From contig MCFE01000395.1 of the NCBI GenBank assembly GCA_002104905.1, positions 1 to 64,000 of the forward strand: a stretch of DNA of 64,000 nucleotides, written 5' to 3'. The DNA is from Basidiobolus meristosporus CBS 931.73. Lineage: Eukaryota > Basidiobolomycota > Basidiobolomycetes > Basidiobolales > Basidiobolaceae. Positions within the stretch are counted from its first letter, which is position 1, and each line of letters begins with the position of its first letter. The translations under genes were made by a program, and so were the position numbers. Below are positions 58,098 through 64,000 of the stretch, one piece after another. Below the pieces are notes generated by a model. It saw nothing but the letters and a program-made list of their open reading frames with translations, did no database searches and had not been told where the DNA came from.

Positions 58098-59890
58098 GTA
58101 TGAGGTATTTATTTTTCATGGTAACTGAGTTGAGGGCTCTGTAGTCAATACACATCCTAAGAGTTCCATCCTACTTCTTCAGAAAAAGAACTGGTGCTCC
58201 CCAAGGTGACTTGCTGGGTCTGATATATCCTTGCTCTAATAACTGATCTATTTGTCTCTTCATCTCTTCCTACTCCAATGGACTCATGCTGTAAGGAGTC
58301 TTACTCACTGAGGGGCTATTTCCTGTGTCAATGGTATGATCTACATCTCTGACTGGTGGTAGGCTTACAAGTTCATCAGGAAATATGTCTGAATATTCCT
58401 TCAAAAGAGTCTGGACTTTTTGTGGTACTGGTGTAGAGGAGTCCTCCTATAATACTGCCATGAGGAACATCTGGGTGTCTTTTCTTGGTGCTCTACAGAA
58501 CTGTGTCTTGCTAAGTTCACTTGTTTCACACACACTGGAATTGACCAAGTTAAAAACCAGTCTGGCAGCTAATAGCTACCAGGTCTTGTTGTCCTTCTGT
58601 ATCTGAGTAGCATGGGTTCTCCAGTTGATGGATGGATTACAACAAAATAGCCAGGCTATCCCAATTACAAGGTCAAACTTGCAGTTCCCAAATATATAGG
58701 CCTGTAGATCTTCTTCATAGTTGTTGATCTTCATCCTTACTGGCTGAGTAATACAGTTGATTATGTGAGAGTTCCCATCAGCTGTTGAGACTGAAGTTGA
58801 TTTAGTGGGTTCCAAGTTGATTCCAGCTTTCAAAGCAAATTGTTCTGACAAGTACTTGTGCAATGCTCTGGAGTCAATTGTGATTTTGGCAGGTACTCCA
58901 TTGATTACTCCATTCAAGTATAATAGCTTTCCTGAGTTTGAGGTCATCTGGGAAAGGTATTCTACTGTCATATGGAAGGTGAGTTCTGAGTCTTCTTCAA
59001 GTTCATCCTCCATGCTACTTTGCTCCAGGGCATCATTATAGTTGAAGGTTCTTGATGGCTTGTGTCCATTACTTCTTTGAGGGCAGTACTTTGCAATATC
59101 ACCCTGCTGGTGGCAGCTGAAGCAAAGTCCTTTCTTCTTACATTCTTTTGAGGTAGGATTCTTCTGCATAGCATCTATTTCCATTGGCACTGTTTCTGAT
59201 TGTCTTCTTTCATAGAGATTGTAGCCTCTCTGATTAGTCATTGTGGGCTTCCAACTCCAAACATGGCTGAGTCATAGTCAATGGCAATCTTGATGGCTTC
59301 TTCAATAGTCTGAGGTCTTTGATAATGCACTTCCTTACAAGTTCTTTCTTTCAACCCATCAATAAAGCATTCAACTTGATCCAGAGGGTCCATTCTTTCA
59401 ATTTGTCTAAGTAGACATCTATATTCATAGATGTACTCTTGGACTATTCCTTTCTGTCTGAGTGTCTTCAGCTTTCTTCTTAGTAGAGTCTGCTGGTGTG
59501 GAGGTTTGAAGGCATCCTGAATATCTGGCACAAACTCATCCCAGGTAGAGATTGTAGAGCATCCCATCATGGTGGATGACCTGATCTTGTTGTGGTACCA
59601 CTGTAAAGCTGCATCTGCCAGGTAAGAGGCTGCATAATGTAACTTGCTTTCTGGAGCAATTCCCTTAGCCTTGAAAGCTTCTTCAATCTGGAAGAGCCAA
59701 GTTCTCAGGTTTTCATTGACTCTACGATGGTACTGGTTGACTTTCACACTAAAGTTGCTCTTGACAGGGTTTTGCTGGCTTTGGGCCATGGTGGTCATTA
59801 CTTGTTGTTGCTGCTGGGCCAGGATTTACTGCATAGCATTCTTCCATTCTTGATTTTCAGACATCTTGAGGGAGGCTTCTTCTTTCTTCA
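58098..59890 (-). pseudogene. Gypsy G4 gag, protease and reverse transcriptase start
   Basis: Gag 59798-59238 ([19 protein letters not shown], frameshift at GVGSPQ), then 59241-58576 open: [16 protein letters not shown], knuckle CFSCHQQGDIAKYC, protease region with IDSRALHKYL (Gly of DSG changed to Arg), [16 protein letters not shown]. Stops near 58575 and 58447. The reverse transcriptase N-terminal part is at 58300-58110. Confidence 0.87.
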
Positions 59891-59922
59891 GGAGGGAGGT
59901 CTCTGGTTATTGCTACTACCAA

Positions 59923-60288
59923 TGTTACAAGTCTTGGTATAAGGGTTGTAGAGGAATAGGGAGTTTAGCTAGTATTGTATTCACTAAAACTTGAACTGAT
60001 CTTTATTGAGGTTCCAGCAGCTCCTTATACACATTTTGCCAAATCAATGCTGACTATTTGTATTTCCTAATGTAAGTTGTGCTGATGACTCATTTGATTG
60101 CATTTTCATCACCCAATAAGATCCTACCTAATATATCTATTTCTGTCTGATAAGGATCTGCTGATTCATTTGCTGACAAATGCTACTGATATAATAGATA
60201 ATACTGATATACTGATAACCTAAACATATACTAATTGATTTGACTAAAAACTGATCTAACTTAAACATTCAAGCGGCAGATCATAACA
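59923..60288 (-). repeat. 5' LTR of gypsy G4
   Basis: A 366-bp LTR. The primer site TGGTAGTAGCAATAACC lies directly left of it (59904-59921). Confidence 0.93.
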
Positions 60289-60292
60289 ACTT

Positions 60293-60796
60293 AAGATACA
60301 CTTATAAGAATTCAGAACAGGATCTGGGGGGATACTATGATGCTGATTGGGGACAAAATTTAGAAGACAGAAGATCCACCACAGGATACACCTTTCATTA
60401 CTGTCAAGGAGCAATTTCATGGAATTCAAGAAAGCAACCAACTGTAGCACTTTCTACCACAGAAGCAGAGTATATGGCAGCCTGTGAAGCTACAAATAAA
60501 GCAATGTGGCTAAGAAAGCTTTTTACAAATTTAGGCCTATGTCAAAAAACACCAATACTTTATTTCAAGATAATCAAGGATGTATACAATTAGGTAGAAA
60601 TCCAACGTTTTATGCTAGAGCTGAGCACATAGATATTAGACATGATTTCATATGTGAAGCTATAAAGAATAGCTTAGTTAGCTTAGTTTACTGTCCTACA
60701 GATGAAATGATTGCAGACATATTTACCAAACCATTAGCTAGAGACAAGATACAATATCTTAGGTCAAAATTTGGACTAGTCAGTAGGAGCATTTAA
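60293..60796 (+). pseudogene. Copia A2 RNase H, second part
   Basis: Continues from 55026: LRYTYKNSEQDL, GYYDADWGQNLEDRRSTTGY, VALSTTEAEYMAACEAT. A one-base loss near 60548 shifts the frame, and 60506-60796 is then open with FQDNQGCIQLGRNP, HIDIRHDFICEA and DIFTKPLARDK. It ends at the natural stop before the LTR. Confidence 0.87.
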
Positions 60797-60807
60797 CTGA
60801 GTGGGAG

Positions 60808-60867
60808 TGTTATAAAAACCTGTATTTCCACCTAAATATTCACCTAATTTAGTTACTTAGATCATGT
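60808..60867 (+). repeat. 3' LTR of copia A2, left piece
   Basis: Starts TGTTATAAAA after the tract CTGAGTGGGAG. It breaks at GATCAT where intact A LTRs read GATCATTACC; the rest is 61599-61890. Confidence 0.9.
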
Positions 60868-61596
60868 GACTTGTTCTGTTGGATAGTGCCACATTGTGCC
60901 ATGAGTGCCAAATGATACCATAGTGTGCCAGAGAGGCCAAGTGAGCCTATACCTGGCCACAGAGTGTGAAACATAGATCTGCATCTTCATGCAAAGCAGC
61001 CCCTGTGCTTCACCTATGATGCAGGAGAAAATCCATTTTTGACGTTTTTTTGTGGATCAATATTGTGCAGGATGTGTAAGACCACTAAAGGATTGAAGAT
61101 ATACATCTGGTACTCAATACTCATGGCACTCTGAATCTAGCTCCTGTGGCTTGTTTCATGTCATAAAATGCATGGCACTATCTTGGTCCACTGGTACTAT
61201 CTGGCACTATATTTAAATATTACCCCTAAAGTAAGATCAATACAAAGCACTTATAGAGCCGGATAGTACCAGTGGACCAAGATAGTGCCATGCATTTTTG
61301 TGACATGTTACAAGCCACAGGAGCTAGATTCAGAGTGCCATAGGTATTGAGTACCAGATGCATATCTTCAATCCTTTTGTGCACTTACACATCCTGTACA
61401 ACATATACCTAAAAAAAAAGGTCAAAAATGGATTTTCTCCATCACAATGTGTGAAACACAGAGGCTGCTTTGTATGAAGATGCAGAGCTGTGCGGCACAC
61501 TCTGTGGCCAAGTGTAGGCTCACTTAGCCTCCCTAGCACACTATGGCATCATTTGGCACTCATGGCTCAATTTGGCACTATCCAACAGAACAAGTC
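60868..61596. mobile_element. Foldback (palindromic) DNA element
   Basis: Two arms of about 340 bp are inverted copies of each other (about 90% identical by eye), with a loop of about 50 bp near 61209-61258. Ends are GACTTGTTCTGTTGGATAGT ... and the inverse. Arms contain repeated GGCACTAT/ATAGTGCC units. No protein is encoded. It is inserted in an A LTR. If the right end is CAAGTCTA, the following TTA would fit a 3-bp target as used by PIF/Harbinger elements, but the left junction is too altered to prove it. The same end stands at 20031-20065 beside the Harbinger-type transposase. Confidence 0.88.
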
Positions 61597-61598
61597 TA

Positions 61599-61890
61599 TT
61601 ACCTTCATATCCTAAAGAATACTGACCAAATTCCTTGTTGCAATTTACTTAGATTATTTTCACCAAGATACCAAGTACCCAGAACATGAAAACTCTCAAA
61701 GTTGTCCAAACAGCCCCAAACTTTGCACACATGCTCTTGGGACCTTCCTTGACCTATTCTATGTGCTTGTAATGCCAAGACCATGTGAAAGTATAAACAC
61801 TACTTTCACATTCAATAAATCAATAAGTGAAAACCACATAATCTACTTTCTCTCTCAATCACTTCCAATATCTCCAAGACTCTGACAACA
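61599..61890 (+). repeat. 3' LTR of copia A2, right piece
   Basis: The rest of the LTR from TTACCTTCATATCC to TCTGACAACA, followed by the GTCCC duplication. Confidence 0.92.
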
Positions 61891-62094
61891 GTCCCAGGAA
61901 TATGTGTGGAAAGTTTGGGGGCTTTTGGACAACTTTGAGAAAGATCATGATCTGGGTACCTGATAATTTGGTGAAAATATTCTGCGTAAGTCCCAACAAG
62001 AAATTTGGTCAGGACAGAATGCCAATCCACAAATAAGAGCTATGTGACTAAGTTAGCATGAATATTTTGGTGACAACTTAATAATTACAACACT
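61891..62094 (-). repeat. Old A-type LTR, inner end
   Basis: Minus-strand LTR similar to the solo A LTR (CAAAGTTTGGGG, TTTGGTGAAAATATTCT), ending TTACAACA. The following CTTCCACTCAGTAAAATTCT looks like the polypurine tract and last codons of an A-type pol on the minus strand, so this is probably the 3' LTR of an old inverted element. Confidence 0.55.
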
Positions 62095-63299
62095 TCCACT
62101 CAGTAAAATTCTCATGAGTGAAAACTACATATTGCGAGTGCGCAATCTGTAATAAGCATATAAGACTTAGCTGTGTTGCATACAGGACTAATATATTATC
62201 CAACAGTATGTGCATTTGTGTTCAAATTACTTGAACAAGAAAAAACTAGTAACTAAGTGTGCATATCTACTTAATAGTATGCCTAATAATCAGAATGATC
62301 TGATCAAAAAACTAATCAATAGTTTTGATCAGTTGTACAAGAGTGAATAATGCCCTAAGTCTGATTGTCAGTCTGTAATACTGATATATAGCCTCTGGGT
62401 TATCCAATGCCTTTTATTTGAGCAAAATTGACCCACCTTTGGTCAAGTAAGGTTTTGTCATTTATGACAGATCTGGAGTTTCCTTATTTCTGGGCAAAAG
62501 TCTAGTTCACTTAGACAACTTCATTGTATGTCCATATTTGGCTCAGGGACAGTTACTTCCATCATATAGACTCTGTATGAGGTAAAAGATATGACCTATG
62601 TTGGGCCCAGTTAGAGTTTTGTCATTTACACCTGATCCAGATTATCCTCATTTCCTGGCACAGTTGCACATACAAACATAGCCAAAAAAAGATTTTTGCT
62701 CAGCTCCAAGCTGGGATGGCCTGCTCCCACTTGAGCAATGTCTGTTTAGTGATTGAGATCCACAAAAATGATCAAGAGTGGTCATCTTTGTCTTCCTTAA
62801 GTAGCAGTACTTTCTTTGGACTGATTACTTCATTTGCAGTATATTCAAAGTCCACTTGCTTCTTAATTTACCCAGCTTGGTATCAGAAAGGTACCATTGG
62901 TTGTTTGGTAGCTATTTTTAGAGTGCTTCTACCAATTTGGACTAATACAGCTGCTTTTGTCTTATCAGAATATACTTTTAGAGTAGATACAGGCGCTTTT
63001 TGAGAAGTGAGATTCTCCTTAACAAGGGCTTTGATAATCCTTTTTCTCCTGATAGTTATTTTCAACCTTGAGCTTGGTTTGCAAGGCTAACTAATCTTCT
63101 CAGTGTCTTCAGAGCTCATAAAAACCATCTGATTGATGCTGGCACCTTTTTCTTTCAGATCCTTAGACAGCAGATGTCAAGACCTCTGCATTAAATAATC
63201 TGCCCTGATATATACTACAGTATCTAACAGATGCTGTTGAAGTTTCAGTGCTCTTCTGGGGTTTCTAGTGTGAGAGCTTCATACAAGAGGCTCCATGGA
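62095..63299. other. Unrecognised region with minus-strand coding-like scraps
   Basis: Past the LTR end no copia RNase H can be read. At 62430-62690 two imperfect copies of about 170 bp stand in tandem (GGTTTTGTCATTTA and GAGTTTTGTCATTTA blocks). Minus-strand stretches at 63065-62883 (Lys/Arg-rich, KITIRRKRIIKALVKEN) and 62860-62760 look coding but are short and interrupted. No family recognised. Confidence 0.35.
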
Positions 63300-63569
63300 T
63301 CATACCTGCATTACCAGATAGTCCAAATATAGCCTACATAGGCTTTGGTTCCATTTAGAAAGTACCTTGATTTGTGGCAGTAGTATTTTCCCATTTTTCT
63401 TCTTTTTCTTTTTCTGCTGATGATCCAAAGGTAAATCCTTTTGTGGGATAGTTCTGGACTTCCTTACAGGTGGGACCACTGTGTGTTTGAGCATGGAAGA
63501 CCTCATGACATCATTTGTCCAGAATATTTGACTATTTGAGAGTAATAGAGTCAAAAGCAGCATCCACAC
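63300..63569 (-). pseudogene. Hypothetical Lys-rich coding segment
   Basis: An open stretch of 89 codons (NDVMRSSMLKHTVVPPVRK, a run of six Lys, NGKILLPQIKVLSKWNQ). It may be one exon or piece of the same decayed gene as 63669-64000, which lies upstream on the same strand. There is no recognisable domain and I am not sure it is coding. Confidence 0.3.
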
Positions 63570-63668
63570 ATATCAACCATAACTTTTGGTAGAGTTGTCC
63601 AAATTTGATTAAATAAACTGCATTTGCAAGCTAGTCTCATCAGTGCTTATGTATCAGATTGCAATATA

Positions 63669-64000
63669 TCAGATTCTTGAGTTGCAGAGCTCAGCAGTGA
63701 CTGGATCAATCACAACACTTCTGATCTGATCCAGAGAATCAAATGTCACCAAGTGTTTCTCCCACTGTAATAAGTGATACATATATAACAAGTATAAGTA
63801 CTATGTTATCTTCTGAGCTGCTTGCAGCTGTATGCTGGCCAACTGTTGCTTGGTTGTAAACTCTAATCAGGCTTGTAATCATTTGCTTCACTTGCTCTGG
63901 GTAGTGGTAGAATCTTCTGGAGTTGATTTTGCTAAATTTGTAAAATACTTTCTCCCACTGTCTTGAGACTTGAACAGAGTGATAGCATGTCCAACAGCTC
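63669..64000 (-). CDS. 3' end of an unknown gene with a possible 37-nt intron
   Basis: Entering from beyond the window edge, the minus strand is open for 66 codons (SRQWEKVFYKFSKINSRRF, YHYPEQVKQMITSLIRVYN, SSSEDNI). A stretch with GT and AG ends (63801-63765) can be removed as an intron; the frame then goes on for 31 codons (WEKHLVTFDSLDQIRSVVI ... LCNSRI) to a stop at 63669-63671. Without removal the frame ends at about 63741. The intron would be very short. No domain recognised. It may be a host gene end or another element gene. Confidence 0.35.

Larger units (their letters stand above)
55027..60288 (-). mobile_element. Gypsy G4, decayed full-length element
   Basis: Perfect ACTT duplications (55023-55026 and 60289-60292). 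LTRs 55027-55394 and 59923-60288. The interior has several frameshifts and stops and a solo family A LTR. It is inserted in the RNase H of copia A2. Confidence 0.96.
51214..61890 (+). mobile_element. Copia A2, hosting gypsy G4 and a foldback element
   Basis: Perfect GTCCC duplications (51209-51213 and 61891-61895). The 5' LTR is 51214-51560. The 3' LTR is 60808-61890, enlarged by a foldback insertion. The interior is broken by gypsy G4 (55027-60288) in the RNase H. It has many stops and is clearly older than A1. Confidence 0.95.

Noticed and set aside
60868-61596. CRISPR array or tandem repeat at the GGCACTAT units
   Set aside because: The units are irregular and belong to two inverted arms; there is no repeat-spacer pattern. 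The context is eukaryotic.
434-61890. Repeat-induced point mutation as the cause of the stops
   Set aside because: Some stops are C-to-T type (CAG to TAG), but others are AAA to TAA or TCA to TAA, and indels are common. Without alignment of many copies I cannot claim a directional bias.
63400-63420. Poly-Lys run as a nuclear localisation signal of a real protein
   Set aside because: It comes from a T-rich simple stretch (CTTCTTTTTCTTTTTCT type) in an unrecognised frame, so it may be low-complexity DNA.

Overview
This 64 kb window is a nested graveyard of fungal transposable elements. I find no tRNA, no rRNA, no CRISPR array and no convincing host gene. The DNA is AT-rich (by eye about 60%). 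It carries Ty3/gypsy and Ty1/copia retrotransposons, Tnp2-type CACTA DNA transposons and a PIF/Harbinger-type (DDE_4) transposase. That mix, together with the style of the Tnp2 and DDE_4 proteins, suggests a filamentous fungus, most likely a basidiomycete. The species cannot be named from the sequence. Family names here are local: gypsy G and X; copia A and B; CACTA K.

Layout. 1-80 and 4763-7144: remnant of gypsy X, split by copia A1 (81-4762, TSD CCACC). 7145-9761: decayed CACTA K1 plus a second K tail. 9762-9985: copia B scrap. 10080-16545: inverted CACTA K2, split by gypsy G1 (11216-15997, TSD CAGG), the only element with an intact long gag-pol frame. 16838-17135: gypsy gag scrap. 17401-20065: Harbinger-like locus with an unknown minus-strand gene and a terminal repeat. 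20066-26664: CACTA KC, split by copia B2 (21839-25931, TSD GCATC). 26665-27612: head-to-head copia B remnants. About 27950-48040: CACTA KD, split by gypsy G2 (29363-34669, TSD CAGT) and gypsy G3 (37970-47500, TSD ATAG/ACAG). G2 holds a solo G LTR. G3 holds copia B3 (40277-44956, TSD ATTAT/ATTAC). 48041-50710: two older copia B pieces and a solo B LTR. 50711-62094: an old A-type LTR. It is split by a solo A LTR and by copia A2 (51214-61890, TSD GTCCC). A2 contains gypsy G4 (55027-60288, TSD ACTT), which itself holds a solo A LTR, and A2's 3' LTR contains a 729-bp foldback element. 62095-64000: unrecognised, with minus-strand coding-like pieces.

How the parts relate. Target-site duplications and empty-site comparison give a clear order of insertion: CACTA and Harbinger DNA transposons are the oldest layer, then copia and gypsy insertions, then retrotransposons inside retrotransposons. 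Copia A and B both appear to be primed by the anticodon arm of initiator Met-tRNA (half-tRNA priming). G1 has identical LTRs and an open 1325-codon frame, yet has lost its protease active site through an in-frame 156-bp deletion at a 7-nt microhomology. G3 and G4 share an integrase zinc-finger frameshift, as if copied from a defective master. The CACTA copies carry a second, divergently transcribed gene of unknown function. The foldback element shares its terminal sequence with the end of the Harbinger-like locus and may be its non-autonomous derivative.
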